The translations under genes were made by a program, and so were the position numbers. A stretch of 64,000 nt of DNA from Gnetum montanum (lineage: Eukaryota; Streptophyta; Gnetopsida; Gnetales; Gnetaceae), in the NCBI GenBank assembly GCA_015680685.1, contig MNCI01014752.1, positions 132,322 through 196,321 on the forward strand. The letters are read 5' to 3'. Positions 22,190 through 34,270 of the stretch are shown in pieces; within the stretch, counting starts at the first letter, position 1; each line of letters opens with the position of its first letter. The notes below the pieces were generated by a model that saw only the letters and a program-made list of their open reading frames with translations, was not told where the DNA came from and did no database searches.

Positions 22190-25005
22190 ATGGTTCCTAA
22201 GGTTTCAAGGGACCTTCACTAGATTCACACATGGGTAGTTGAGGTGGCTACAGCTATGTTGCTACTACTGCAACTTCAAGTGGGAGGTGGAAATCATCTA
22301 GTAGTGCTTTCATTTTCTCCTCCTTACTTCTATGATCATGCACCATCCATGTAGCTTTGTCGATGTGGGTTGGAATAGGCACATCCTAGGGACATAGAAT
22401 TGCTAGAAATAGCTCCTTCGCATTAACGAACCAGGCAATGAATTGTTTACATTCAATGTCAAATGCCTTAACTGTATCCTTTAGCTCCTGGTAGTCATTC
22501 ATCCATTTGGCTAGGTTCTCACTGATTGATCATTGATCTCTAAATCATGCTATGAGAACTTCAAGTTTCGCATTTATAATCTCAAACTTTTGCTTAGTGT
22601 CTTTGTGGTGCTTGAACTCAACCTTGTATAATAGACATGAGCTGGCCACTTACTTTTCTAACTCTAACTGTATCTATCTAGTAGTTAGCATTGCTAGGTT
22701 TACATATCAGAGATTGGCCAACTCCATATATTCTATCATCTCTTCTATTTGCAACTCCTCTAAGTAGATCTCCACTTTATTGTAGGCGTCGATCCCATCA
22801 ATGATGGGCTGCCACATTTCTCTTCCCTACTAGAGTTGTTGGAGGGCTTCGTTTAATTTCCCCTTTACCATCTGAATGTGTTTTTCATTAACTTTCTTTT
22901 ACAAGTCAACCTGGTCTCTATAGTGATTCTTCACTTTTTCAAATTTGAGAGCCTCATTTTTCCAAGTGGCGATCTTGATGGTAGATTTTTGGTGCAAGGC
23001 ACACACTATCTCCATTGATAGATTTCAATTTTCTACAGCCAATCTCCTTAATTTTTTGTTTACCCTAGCAAGTTGCTCCTATTGTTAATGAATAAATTCT
23101 TGCATCTAGTCCTTCTGAGTATCAACATGTTGCAGGAAATTATTCTATGGAGTCAAGGTCTCGTTCTCTTAGCACATTTGTATCAAGTCCTTCTGAAATG
23201 CATACATTTTTGCTTTACCTACAAACTGATTTAAGATGGCTATGATTTCCTCCTTCTCAACTTCTTGGAAACATTCTTGAAGCTATTTGAAAGCTTCATA
23301 TCTTATTATTGTTAGGCTAAGGATTATAGGATCTGCAAGTTAGGCATGTCATCTAGCAACTTTTGCAACTAGATGTTGATTTGGTTCTTGGGCCATTTTG
23401 AGTTACCCCTCCAAAATAGTACATTTTCCCCTTGCATTCAACAACTCTAACTAGGTTGTAGTGATGTCTTCTAAAAAATCAAGGATATCCAGAATCGGTT
23501 ACCCAGTTCCCACCAGTCATTCCAGCAATTCTTCATGTTGAGCTATATTTAGCTTTTCGTTGACCGTGCCTACAAACGTCTACACATCTTGAAGTGTAGA
23601 TATGTCTGGTACAAACACCATGGGTGCATTCAATGCTTTAGCAACATGATCAAAAAATACTTTAGTCACTATTTCCTACCCTTAATGCTACATCACCAAG
23701 ACAATTGCCTCTTCATCTTCCTCCAAATGCATTGAGAAGGTGGTAGTATTCTCAAAGATTTTTAGAAATAGATGATGTTGTGGTAAAGACACTATCACCT
23801 CTCGAGTGTTGGGATTCAACCTCATAGGTAATTGCATTCATTAGGCATAGAAAATTGGACTACCCCTCTCCATTTGGCTAACTATTTGGGTTACATCATT
23901 AAGGTGACTCATTGCCAATTGATACATAGATGGATCTATCCCAGTCATTCCTACATGTTTCTCTTATTCACTTAAGAGCTGCTCTTAGATTTTGCACAAA
24001 TGCTCAATGGTTGCATGAGCCTCCAATGTTGTTTCTTCAGTTAGTGATGATGGAAGTTGCTCCTCTTCTTGGGTCATTACTGGTGTTTTACCTTTCATGA
24101 TTTTTGACCATGAGGCCAAAGAAGCATGCCTAATGGTATTGTTGAAGTAGCAAAAAATGCCTGCCATTTTGCAGAGTTTCTATATGAGGCACAGAAAGGG
24201 CAAGGTCTTCCTTCCACATTCAGTTTCCTTGAAGTATTTTTTGATCTCTAAGTAGATCAGTTATCGAAGGTTAACAAGAAATTTCTTGCTTAGAGTAGTG
24301 CATGATCAAGCAGAGAAGGTAGTCACCTTATTTGGCCTCACCATTGGATTGAGGTGATAGGCCATAAGTTTGAAGTAAATTTTCTCGACCGATGTGAGTG
24401 CACCATACTCCTTATGATCAACCTCATAGCATCACTAGGTCCACTCCCTCTTGGCCTTAGGATTACCTTTCGTGGATAATTCTACCTACTATGTTCTAAT
24501 TTCAGGAAGCCCAAGTGCTTGTGCAATACCTTCTACCGAGTAGGACACTTGAATGTCCTTGATTTTGACAATGGACCCCAGCATTCTATTACTCTATAAG
24601 AGATATATCTCTCTCATGTACCATTTCCCATTATATGTGATTACTAGCCACATGGGAGAGGTTTGTAATTGAGTCTTGACATCCGTTGGAGCTTTCTTAA
24701 GGAATGGCTTGAAGTTGATCTCTTGAAGAACTAATCGTTGGATCTCTCAAGACTTGATGATGTCAAGACAAGCTTGAGTCAAAGTGACCTCAAGCCTTCT
24801 CCTTGCTGTGATTGTTCAGTAAACACTTCTTCTTCTATAATCTATTAGACAAATTCCACTTTGGGCTCTTCATGAAGAGGTCTCATTACATGGGTTACTT
24901 TTGGTAGTTCTTGGCCTTGTTCTTGTTAGCCCCTTCTAGCTCTAGGCTGCTTCTCCCATGGTTGAGAGGGTTCTCCTTCATGAGGGCACTTTTTTTTGGT
25001 GCCAT
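22190..25005 (-). pseudogene. Element D 3' ORF: plant transposon protein-like domain plus coiled coil
   Basis: The ATG is at 25005-25003, directly after ...TTATAG. The minus strand reads MAPKKS at the start. Next come LQTSPMWLVI, NGKWYMREIYL and VKIKDIQVSYSVEGIAQAL (about 24690-24500), YHLNPMVRPNKVTTF (about 24360), LPFLCLI-KLCKMAGIFCYF (24200-24140) and the EEEQLPSSL linker. A coiled-coil region follows down to about 22540, then a T/S-rich tail. Every segment has its counterpart in B in the same order. Several stops and frame changes make it nonfunctional. The sole open piece, 24167-23985, covers the AGI motif. Confidence 0.72.
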
Positions 25006-25336
25006 CTATAATCACAATGAAACCATGGATTAGCAATCATTGTGTAACCTTAAAGAAATTGGGATACCTTTATCTCTTAAGGATAGTTACAGTTGGCTAA
25101 GTTGTGATTATGGCTCATTTGATTATTTCAATTATTATTTATTTATGTATTATCATTAATAAATCACCTGAGAGGTTGTTGGAAGGGTTCACAATCAAGA
25201 AAACTGATGTTAAGGATCGAGAAAATTGATGTTTATATGTTATTAAGGTTATTAACCCTTTGGCGGAGTTAAAAAATTTTTCAAGAATTTTCATTAGAAA
25301 CCTTAAGGTTTGTAGACCCCATGATAAAGATCTTAC
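25006..25336 (-). other. Candidate leader intron before the D 3' ORF
   Basis: The minus strand has the donor AAAG|GTAAGA (GT at 25336-25335) and the acceptor TTATAG (AG at 25007-25006) immediately before ATG, giving a 331-nt intron. A branch-point-like GCTAAT is present about 40 nt before the acceptor. Conservation in B and E supports the acceptor more than the donor. Confidence 0.5.
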
Positions 25337-25479
25337 CTTTGGTAAGTGTAGGATCAAAAAATAGAGTGATTTGGATAAACAGTTTGGAAGTTATGAGCTC
25401 TAGAAGGTTTTAGGCTTTGAAAAATTGTAAAAGCTCCTCATGTGTCATGAGCAAATGATGAAAAATTACAAAGTGTTTG

Positions 25480-25575
25480 GTAGTATATATAGGGTTTTTG
25501 TATTGTGTCAATGAGGCCTTGTCCATGTGGTTGGTTGCATCGACAAGGCCTCATCGATGTAGTTGTTGACCACTA
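25480..25575 (-). promoter_or_regulatory. U3-like internal promoter of element D 3' ORF
   Basis: The minus strand shows repeated GAGGCCTTGTCGATGC and GGCCTCATTGACACA units, then CCCTATATATACTACC. The D U3 reads GGCCCCATTGACACAG, then GGCTATAAATATATGTCTACC at the same spacing. The segment therefore looks like a second copy of the U3 promoter, about 480 bp upstream of the 3' ORF ATG. Confidence 0.6.
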
Positions 25576-27000
25576 TTGATGACCATTGACTTCAGTCAAA
25601 TTTGCAAAATACAAAGAGTTTTTGAGCAAAATTGGTATCAAATGAAAGCTTAAAAGACCAAGAACAACATGAAAACATGAGAAGAGAATGTTGAAGCTCA
25701 TGAATTTGGAAAAATGGAGAAAAATTGATACAAAAGATGAATGAAGTAAAAGGTAAGGAGCACTAAGCAAAATACTCAATGGAATATGCGAAAGATAGGA
25801 TTGTGGCAATGTCAAAGATAAGGAACCTTAACAAACTAGACCAAGAGCTATGTAAGTGGGTCCTTCACATAGTAGGCTCATGCCCTTTTTGTGCTTGCAT
25901 AACCTCAACTAAGGAGTTCATGGGCCCCATAGTTGATTTAATGGCATGACAAGTTAAGGACCAACCAGAAAGAATCTACTCAAGAATCCCAACACACGAA
26001 ACCAAGACATAGAGCATAACATAGAACACAACAGTGAGTTGAGTTATGGCAACATGGATGGATAATAGAAAAGGTAGAATGGAATTCTGAATTGAGGTCA
26101 AAAGAAGTTCCTTGTGGAAGTTGTGTTTAAAATGACCTAGGAAGATCCATCCTTAGTCTAGACCAAAACCAACTACTTTCAGTGACTTCGCATCATCACT
26201 CTAAGACCAGTTCACTCACTTGAGACACAAGAGTGCTTCCAAAAAACAACCACCATTCCACAAAGAGAAGAAAAGAGAGGCAAAAAGTGAGAGAGAGGGC
26301 TTTAGTTAGAGGGGACCTTCAAGAATAGGTGCATCTTGTTTGTAGCCCATTTATTTGCCCAAGGGGTGTGCTTTGAGTTCCCATAGTTTTTTTTTAAATG
26401 GGAACCACACCATGCAAGGACTTATTTGTGTCTAAGGAGTGTGTTTTGAATTCGCATCATTCTTTTATGGAAACCACACCATGTAAAGGCTTTATTTGAC
26501 TTCCTATTAGTGGACGGTATGGAATGGTAAGAAGTCCGTGAAAAACACTCAAGCACTTAAGCAAGTAGAAGAGTACAAAGAGTATTGAGTCTCCTTGAAG
26601 TCATAGCCTTTACAAATCTTTGAATCTTTCTTAATTTTGGAACTACCAAGGTCACCAATTGATTAAAAGTTTCTTTAATGGATGGAACCTCAAATTCCTA
26701 GAACAAGGAAAATCATAGAGTTCATTAGATGGGAAGATGACGTGGACTCACTACCTATTCCATGAAAAATAAACCATGTCAAGATCATCAGACATCAAAA
26801 TTTAAAAATAGAAACTAGACATTGACAATCACAACATTAAGCACAAACCATCATTAGTAATCAACAATAGCAGCATTGTGTCTTGTGGCAATGAAGTAAT
26901 TTTATTAGCAAAAATAAGAAAATATCATACTTGAACAAAACAAAACCAAACAAAGTAAAATATATAAGAAAGTGTAAAATAATCATGAAAAATTTAAAAG
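25576..27000 (-). other. Spacer of element D between pol and internal promoter
   Basis: No coding capacity is evident. The segment is colinear with the spacers of B and C. It contains a twice-repeated motif (GGTGTGCTTTGA...ACCACACCATG, about 26370 and 26440). The pol end lies at its right edge. Confidence 0.5.
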
Positions 27001-27180
27001 TACTAACAATGGTGTAAAATTATAAATAATTTTAAAAATCCAAAAATTTGTAAAATCAAAAATTTGGAAAACAAAAAGTAGAAAAACTAAGAGTCCATTT
27101 CGATGGCTAGCACAAATGGCCATCTCCCCCATGACTAAGTTGGAAGGAGGAGATCCAAAAAATAGAATGTGGTTGTCCAT
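26983..27180 (-). pseudogene. Pol C-terminal end of element D
   Basis: Encodes MDNHILFFGSPPSNLVMGEM, matching MDKHAQFFGSPPSNLVMGKM in B (10633 onward). It is a family-specific marker of the region after integrase; the function is unknown. Confidence 0.5.
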
Positions 27181-27299
27181 CTATTGAGGTGGTAGTTGCA
27201 TTGGCCTATCTTGGTTCTAGAAAAGGCTTCGCTTGTTGGATGTTGACCAACTACTTTTTGTTTGGGCATTCAAGCTTGTAGATCAACATGGTCCCATAG

Positions 27300-28330
27300 A
27301 AAAAGGTTTGATTAATTATATAATGTCCCTCCCATAATGTTTGAAATTTTGCATTTTGGGGTATATGTATGGGGTTCTAGTAGAGAACCTTATCTCATAG
27401 TTGAAGTTTTACTTTCCTAATTCTAAGGTCATGACATTGTTTACAGAATGCCTTGTGCACCTCATTCAAGGATAGGGCCACTAATTGGTTTCATCTAACA
27501 CATTCAAGTTGATCAATCTTTCTTTCTATACTAGAATTAGGTTAAGATTTACATCATAGGTTGTTAAGAGTGTATGAAGCTTAGACTAAATTGGGAGTAT
27601 TGAAAGTTTCCTATACACTAACTCATAGGGAGAATAGTCAATAGGAAGTTTCCAAGTTGAATGATAAGCCTAGAAAGCATCATTAACCTTTGCACTCCAA
27701 TCCTTCCTATATTTGCTAATGGTCCACATTAGTATTTTTGTGATCTCTCAATTGGTTACCTCTGCTTGACCATTGGCTTGGGGGTAATAAGGTGTTGTTA
27801 ATTTATGTTCAACCCCCAAGCATTGCATTAACTTCCTAAAAGTGGCACTTGTGAAATGAGTTCCATTGTTAGAAATTAGTGAATGTGGCACCCCAAACCT
27901 ATTCACAATATTTTGTTATGAATCTAGCAACAGTGGATGATGTACAATTAGTAACGGCTGCTGCTTTTGTCCATTTTGTGCAATAGTCAATTGCTACTAT
28001 AATATATGCCTTCTAGTTGGACATGGGTGGGATGGGACCCATGAAGTCAATGCCCCATATGTCAAAAGGTTTTAGTGGTTGAATCCACTATTGGGGACCT
28101 TCCATGCAAGTGGTCATCCCCCCATCTCATTAACAACGTTTACAAGACTTGATGAACTAGTGGACATCCCTAAAGATTATAGGCCAATAGTATCTTGCCA
28201 TCAGGATTTTGATGGTCATGCATCTCTCTACATAGTGGCCTCCACAAGGCACTTCATGAGCATCCTAGAGAACATGCAGTTGATCTTCATCAAGGACACA
28301 CCAACGAATTAGGCCATTGATACATACCTT
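27300..28330 (-). pseudogene. Integrase of element D, broken
   Basis: The minus-strand frame contains WGIDFMGPIPPMSN (about 28053-28010) with the first catalytic D, then KAYIIVAIDYCTKW (about 28005-27960) and AVTNCTSSTVARF. Later come NNTLLPP, HKAFCKQCHDLRIRKVKLQ and the EGHYII end. The core D positions visible here are kept, unlike in B, but stops and frameshifts interrupt the gene. Confidence 0.78.
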
Positions 28331-28559
28331 ATAGATGTGCCTATTGATTTCCATGAAATATTTGACCTAATGAAGAAATTATTGCTTCTTTCTAAAATTC
28401 AAATCTTGTGGCATCTCTTGAGTGATAAGATAGGTGAGGATGCCATTGTACCATATTTTCTTTGTGGGCATTTATTCACTTATTACTCATGTAAAGAGGA
28501 GTTCATCTCGAAATTAACCAAAGAGTAGGCTCTCCTCCTCTTTATTATCCCATCGTAAG

Positions 28560-29000
28560 TGAGAGAGGTGGTCAGCCCACATTCTCAGTTCCTTTTCGAT
28601 CTACCATCATGAGATCAAATTCCTACAAGATCACGAGCCATTGTATGACAAAAGATCATGAGCCATTGTATGACACAAAGGCTCACTGTTAGCTTACTCA
28701 TGAGGAAGTGGATTACATTGTGGTCCATATGCAGAAACACTTTGTAGTCAAGCACATACTGCCTAAACTTTTCCAGAGCATACACCACTACCATTAACTC
28801 TTTCTCCATGGTGGTGTAATTTAACTATGCTCCCACAATGCTTCAACTTGAACAATGGATGTAATATGGACATTTCTTATTTTCCATGTGCATGAGCATT
28901 GCTCCCAAAGCGTAGTTAGATGCATCCCTCATGATGTGAAAAGGTCTAAACCAATCTAGTGCTCATAGGATTGGTGTTTCTACGAGTTTCTCTTTTGACT
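28560..29000 (-). pseudogene. RNase H of element D, broken
   Basis: The frame 28809-28615 reads MEKELMVVVYALEKFRQYVL, then KVFLHMDHNVIHFLMSK; this holds the E and D catalytic regions. Upstream fragments with IMRDASNYALGAMLM (about 28930) give the first D region. A 26-bp direct duplication (AAGATCATGAGCCATTGTATGACA, about 28625-28678) breaks the C-terminal part. Confidence 0.78.
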
Positions 29001-29280
29001 ATTGAAATGCATGTCCACATTTCTTGGTCTAGATGAAAGGTGCATCCTTCTTTATAAGCTCTACCAATGGGTTTGCAATCTTAGAGAAATTCTCTATGAA
29101 TCACCGGTAGTAGCCAATGTGTCCAAGGAATGGCAAAACATCTTGAACAATCTTTGGTTGGAATGTTATTCCTTGGATGAACCTTATCTTTTCTGGGTCT
29201 ACCTCAATTCCTTTTTGCAAAATTTGATGCCCTAGCACAATGCCTTCTTGGATCATGAGATAGCTCTTTTGCCAATTGAA
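29001..29280 (-). pseudogene. RT thumb/connection region of element D
   Basis: The region between FMDD palm and RNase H is recognised by the minus-strand GHIGYYR-like and FSKIANPLVEL-like stretches. Frames are broken. Confidence 0.6.
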
Positions 29281-29900
29281 CTACAAGTTTGTTTCAACAC
29301 ATCTCTTTAATACTTCCTCTAGGTGATCCAAGGCTTGCTCAAATGTAGCTCCATAGGTGAAGAAGTCATCCATGAAGACTTCAACACCACTACCAATCTG
29401 TTGTTGAAAGATACTAAGGACCAAGCATTGAAATGTTGTAGGGGCATTGCATAGACCAAATGGCATCTTACAATATGCAAAAATCCCCCATGGACTTGTG
29501 AATGTTGTCTTGGCCTGATCTTCTAGTGTAATTTGGATTTGGTTATAGGCACTATAACCATTCAAAAAGCTATAATAACAATGCCCAGATATGGTGTCTA
29601 ACACTTGATCCACAAATGGCAAGAAAAAATGATCTTTAAATGTTTCCATATTCAACAACGTGAAATCAATGCAAACTCACCATTTGCCACCCTTCTTTAG
29701 CACAATTACAAGTGGGCTAACCCACTCACTATCCACAACTGGATAGATGAACCCCACCTTGAGGAGTTGTTCAATTTCCTCTTTGAAGATCTGCTTCAAT
29801 TTGGGGTTTAGCCACCTCTGTGGCTACCTTCTATGGCATATCGTTGGATCGATTTCCATTAGCTTTGGATATGACCAAGCAAAGGTTGTTGGCCACTTGT
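29281..29900 (-). pseudogene. Reverse transcriptase of element D
   Basis: The best-preserved RT in the window. The frame 29658-29281 (125 codons) runs from the fingers (MLNMETFKDHFFLPFVDQVL) through GYSAYNQIQIT and MPFGLCNAPTTFQ to the catalytic VEVFMDDFFTYG (about 29385-29350) and HLEEVLKRC. Upstream, EEIEQLLKVGFIYP and SEWVSPLVIVLKKGGKW lie at about 29780-29680 with a stop after W. Family: gypsy RVT_1. Confidence 0.85.
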
Positions 29901-30051
29901 TAACTACCTTCAATAAATTTTCATTTTGTTTAAGAGCAAGTTTGGCATTACTTATGATTGGTTTACCATTGTTTAAGAATACATATTCCATACCGACCGG
30001 TAAAGTTTTTAAATCTAAGGGCTCCTGCTTAAAGTTATTAGGGATTTCCAA
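29824..30051 (-). pseudogene. Protease-RT connecting region of element D
   Basis: An open frame with EIPNNFKQEPLDLKTLP and NKWPTTFAWSYPKL. It matches NKWPTTFAWSYHEL in B directly before RT. It is a conserved linker of the gypsy polyprotein. Confidence 0.65.
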
Positions 30052-30179
30052 CTCTCCCCAATAGGTATCATCATCTTCATCAGAGAGTTATAATTGAACT
30101 TGTTCAATTTTGTCCATGCCTTTAACATAAGCACATGTTAAGCTCTCAATTGGTTCCATGCATAATGTGTTACTATTTA

Positions 30180-30790
30180 AGTCAGCTATTAGTCACTGGG
30201 TGCCCTTCTATTTTGTGGCTATTATGTACAGACACCTCCGAATATTAATTTCTTCTGCACACTGGTTGCATGCTTTAATGTGTATACTTGTGATTGACCA
30301 AATCCTTTGCACACAATTGCACCCATTATCATTGTATGTGATGCATGGAATACACTTCTTCTCAATCTTTCCTAGATCATTTTCCTTGGATATTTCTAAA
30401 GATAGGTCCCTTATACCCATACATGCATCGACTATGCTTAACCAAGCTCTTCCCATAATGATGGGGAAGTCACTTTTACAGTTGTCCACCTTGATTACTA
30501 GAAAATTAGCAAGATATGAACACCCACAAACTATGATCACAATGTCCTCTACTAATCCCAGAGGGACAAAAATTGACTGATCTGCTAATTTCAAACGAAT
30601 GTTACTCTTCTTAAGAGTTGGTAGGTTTTAGGCATTATATACATCATGGGAGATGAGATTAACTTTGGAACTAGAGTTAAGAAGAGACTTGCATTGCTTA
30701 TGTCCAGTAATCTATAGATAAATGAGTTGACTTCCTAGATTAGATCTTTTTGTAGGAAGATTACCAACCTTGATATAGTCGAAAATAGTG
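30180..30790 (-). pseudogene. Aspartic protease of element D, active site mutated
   Basis: Upstream VGNLPTKRS, then SLLNSSSKVNLISHDVYNA (about 30700-30640): D-S-G has become N-S-S. The open frame 30594-30208 continues with LADQSIFVPLGLVEDI, YLANFLVIKVDN, FPIIMGRAWLSIVDA and IEKKCIPCITYND. It is a retropepsin-like domain of a gypsy polyprotein, inactive by sequence. Confidence 0.78.
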
Positions 30791-30949
30791 TGAGTTAGCA
30801 TTACAATATGAATCCTAGGTGGCACTTGGTTTGAAGGGCACTTGAAGGTGTTTGATGTAAAGGATGAGGGTGCTAGAGATGCAAGACAATCAACTAAACT
30901 AGATTGTGAGGGTTGAAGAGGAGTGATGGATTAGAAGAAAGGTCTTTTT

Positions 30950-33237
30950 CTTGATCAATTATCTAAACCACTTGGCTGCAAAGTTGGCTGTAAATGTATA
31001 GCCCTCGTAGCATTTCATTGTTGTAGCTATAGAGGAATCTCACCCTACATGGATGGAGCAAAAGGTAACTAGGTTGAAGGTGGAGGTGCTTGTGCAGACG
31101 AATGCAAAGGGTGATGTGGATATGGATATGGGTTTTCCCCCCGAGTAGATGGTGAATGTGTTTGGTTGTACTCCAAAGGGTAATAGTGATGCTAAAATGA
31201 TGTATGACTTGCAGAACTTCTAGGAAAGATGGGTTGTTAAACATAGTACCCATATGAATTTGGTTGCCTATAAGGGTATTACTACCTTGGCAGTGGCATT
31301 CCCCATTATTGTGGTTAGTACCATTATTATTATTGTTCATAAGGTTGTGAAGGGGTTCCGCCTAGGTAGTAGGCTTGTTGTTGTTGGTGGAATTGCCTTG
31401 GATTACCTTGAGGATAAGACACTCATCTAGGTGTCTGTCTACATGCTAATCAAGTATTCAATGCATACACCCTAGAATCTTGTAAGTGTGACACCATAGG
31501 GCAACATCGCTTTGGATGTTTGTATTGATAGATGTCACAATCAATTTCATCATTAGAGTCAATATCCACAACTTCCTCTATTGGTGCAAATTTTCCCTTA
31601 CCTCTTTGGTAGGCAAGTTCAGCTTCTTTCACCTCCTACAATTATGATCACTATTTTTGCTCTTTGGATTCTTTAGCAATCTTCAGGGTAGTTTGAAATT
31701 TTTCATCCAAAGAGTCCCATAACTTGTCAACCTTTGTCAAAATATCAGAAATAGACTTTTGGATGGGCAAGGTTTTCCTGTTCACCACTTCATCAAGTGG
31801 TGACTCCTCCTCATCACAAAATGAGACCTTCCATTTTCTAATGGAAGGATCCTTATTATACTCTTCTGCACTTTCCCTTTTTTGTAGCTCACCTTCTTCT
31901 TTTGCTACTTGCTCAATTAGCCTGTGGATATAAGGTGCTCTTAGTTTAGACAATCTTCCTTGGGCATACACCCCAAGAGTTCTTCTTGTTTCTGCTCTGA
32001 GCCCATCTATGATGTGGCAAAGTTCTTCCCTTTGAGAATAACCATGGCCAAGGCATTAGTGTAAGAGTGGATAGTATCAGCCCATGGCAGCATCCAATGG
32101 TTCATGTGCTCCTTGTTTCTAGCCTTGGATTTTCCTTCTCAGATTAGACATTCTAGAGTACATATGATATTTGTTATTAAATAGCTCTAACATGGTACTC
32201 CATCTACAAATAGATTCCAACTCCAAAGACCAATACCAACTTTAAGCTTCTTTGATAGGTGTCCTAGAGAAAAGCTTGATTTTTTGTCATTCATTCTATA
32301 TGTTTTGTAAGGCACAAGCATCATGAAAAGCTTGTAAATGTGTCTATGGATCAAAGTTCTATCCCCCTCAAATCTTGGAATATTATTCATGTCTAAGTTC
32401 TTGATCCAACTATATTTAATATGCCTAGTTGGAATTTTAATTGCCTCTACAATGTTGAGCATACTTCAAGTTGCTAATAGAGATTCATCATCATCACTGT
32501 GTTAGTGACACCGATGATGGTTTTGCCCACCCCTTTAGTTTTAGTGGCCTTCATAGTCATTGTTATCTTGATGATCACCTTCATCACGATTATGTTGATG
32601 GTAGATTCTATGAGAACCATTAGATGAAGAGGAATGTTTGGAATCAGATGAAGAGGATGAAGAGGATGAAGAGGAAGGTGGACCATCACTGTCATACCTT
32701 GCTATTATGATGCTTGCCCAAGTCCCTACCTTGGCTATCATGTTTTCTTGAACCTATTTTATGGATAGTGGATCGTAGGTTCAGGTTCACACCCTCATCA
32801 CTAGTATCAAGGGGTGGAGAATCTTCATGTTGAGAACCCTCAAAGGGAGGATCCTCATTGTCATCTTGATCTAGTAGGAACACGGGATTAGTGAAATGTT
32901 TTCCCTTCATAGCCTCATGGAGTTTCTCTTAATGTTGATCTCATTTGTGTTGTGTTTTAGTGGAATAGTAGTTTTGAGTGTCATATCCATCCACAACATA
33001 CTCTTTGTGAATATCTACTATGCACAACTTCTTAAGGGTTTTAAACAACATCCTGGGCATAGATCTATCAATGGGCAAGATGATGTTTCCCTCCATATCA
33101 TGCCATCGCAGCTACTGATCTTGATGTAGGATGAAGGTGAAGTTTGGCACAAACTCATCTAGATGAGTATATACCACTTTGCACTCTTGTGGGACTGGTG
33201 GATTGACATCTTCATGCTTGTGAGAAGAAGAAGACAT
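30950..33237 (-). pseudogene. Gag of element D
   Basis: Starts MSSSSHKHEDVN (ATG 33237-33235). The VYTHLDEFVPNFTFILH segment follows, then the frame 32910-32692 (KHFTNPVFLLDQDDNED, LRSTIHKIGSRKHDSQGRD). The core at 32462-31651 includes IPTRHIKYSWIKNLDMNNIP, the MYAQGRLSKLRAPYIHRLIE stretch and VAKEEGELQKRESAE. The knuckle-like CDIYQYKHPKRCCPM lies at 31540-31495. A Q/H/P-rich linker runs to about 30950. Stops separate the pieces. Confidence 0.8.
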
Positions 33238-33373
33238 TTTGCAAAACAAAATAAAATTATTAGTGTGCTTGTATAATTTTGTGTATAGTGGAAATGATAT
33301 TGACTTGGAAGTTCATACAACAATATTAATGGTATTCACCTAATCCTAAATAGTGCACATTTCAACAAAAAAA

Positions 33374-33385
33374 GTCCTTGGCAAT
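33374..33385 (-). other. Primer-binding site of element D, part 1 (interrupted by E)
   Basis: The plus strand GTCCTTGGCAAT here and GGCACCA at 39757-39763 together form the reverse complement of a Tat-type primer site, TGGTGCCATTGCCAAGGAC. Element E lies between them and duplicated GCAAT. Confidence 0.9.
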
Positions 33386-33465
33386 TGATGGGACACGATA
33401 TCGCATGGGCCACGATATTGCGTCCATCGCGATATCGCATCCTCCACGATATCGCAATTCACCAC
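33386..33465. repeat. GCGATATCGC-type palindrome array in E U3
   Basis: CACGATATCGC, CACGATATTGCG, CGCGATATCGC and CACGATATCGC occur within 80 bp. Each is a full or near palindrome around GATATC. The 3' LTR (38908-39010) and the LTR of C (16055-16125) have the same type of array. Confidence 0.85.
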
Positions 33466-34125
33466 AATGTCTAGAGATAGATTATTTTCCAGTGTCTACC
33501 CACAGGTGGTGAATGTAATTATACGATGTCCTTTATTCGAGTGTGACGTACTTGGACAGGCACATGATCGACAATAAAGATCGAGATTACTTCATCATTG
33601 TAGCATTCACTTTGTTATTTATTTAATTAATTGTTATTTATTGCTTTCCTAATTAGTCTCTCTCACCCTTATCTCCTAGTAACACGGAATGAGTACGACT
33701 TGATTACGAGAATTTAAGTGTGACTAATTGGTAACCCAGTGGCGTACCTAGGATCTATGCTTGGTAATCCCAGTGGTAGTTGTGCACGAAATCCAAGATG
33801 TGTACGGATAATCAAGGAACAACTACTCATCACAATTAGGCTAGATTGGATTCTCTTACCCTTTCCCTCCTAGCTTAGCGTAGTTAATATTATTTTCCAC
33901 TGCCTTCAGGAGTAGCATTACAATTAGGAACACATCATACACCTCACTCTGGACTAAACCATACGTGACAAAGCTAATACTAGTCCAGGTAGGAAGATAG
34001 CGAATTGTGACCTAAGGTTAACAATCTAGGTGCCACAACTAGTCCGTCTGCGGAGTTTGATCGGATCACGTGTGAAAACGCTCATATTCGTATGGTTGAG
34101 TGTAGGGTTATCTCGCCACTCATCA
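33386..34125 (+). repeat. 5' LTR of element E, TATA region deleted
   Basis: Runs from TGATGGGACACGATATCGC to CGCCACTCATCA. Compared with the 3' LTR it lacks 104 bp between TGTCT and AGAGATAG (junction about 33471), which removes the TATA box. Otherwise the two LTRs are colinear and very similar. Confidence 0.95.
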
Positions 34126-34126
34126 T

Positions 34127-34144
34127 TGGTGCCATTGCCAAGGA
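34127..34144 (+). other. Primer-binding site of element E
   Basis: TGGTGCCATTGCCAAGGA, starting two bases after the LTR end. It is the same type as in C and D (Tat/Athila-type). Confidence 0.92.
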
Positions 34145-34270
34145 CGGTGCTAGTTATATAGATTAGTTATATCATACAAGGTCGCTGTATAAGGACTTAA
34201 TGATATATCTCTTAGAAAGAAGAAATAATTATTAAAAGTCACCCCCTAATTCACACACATTTTCACAACA

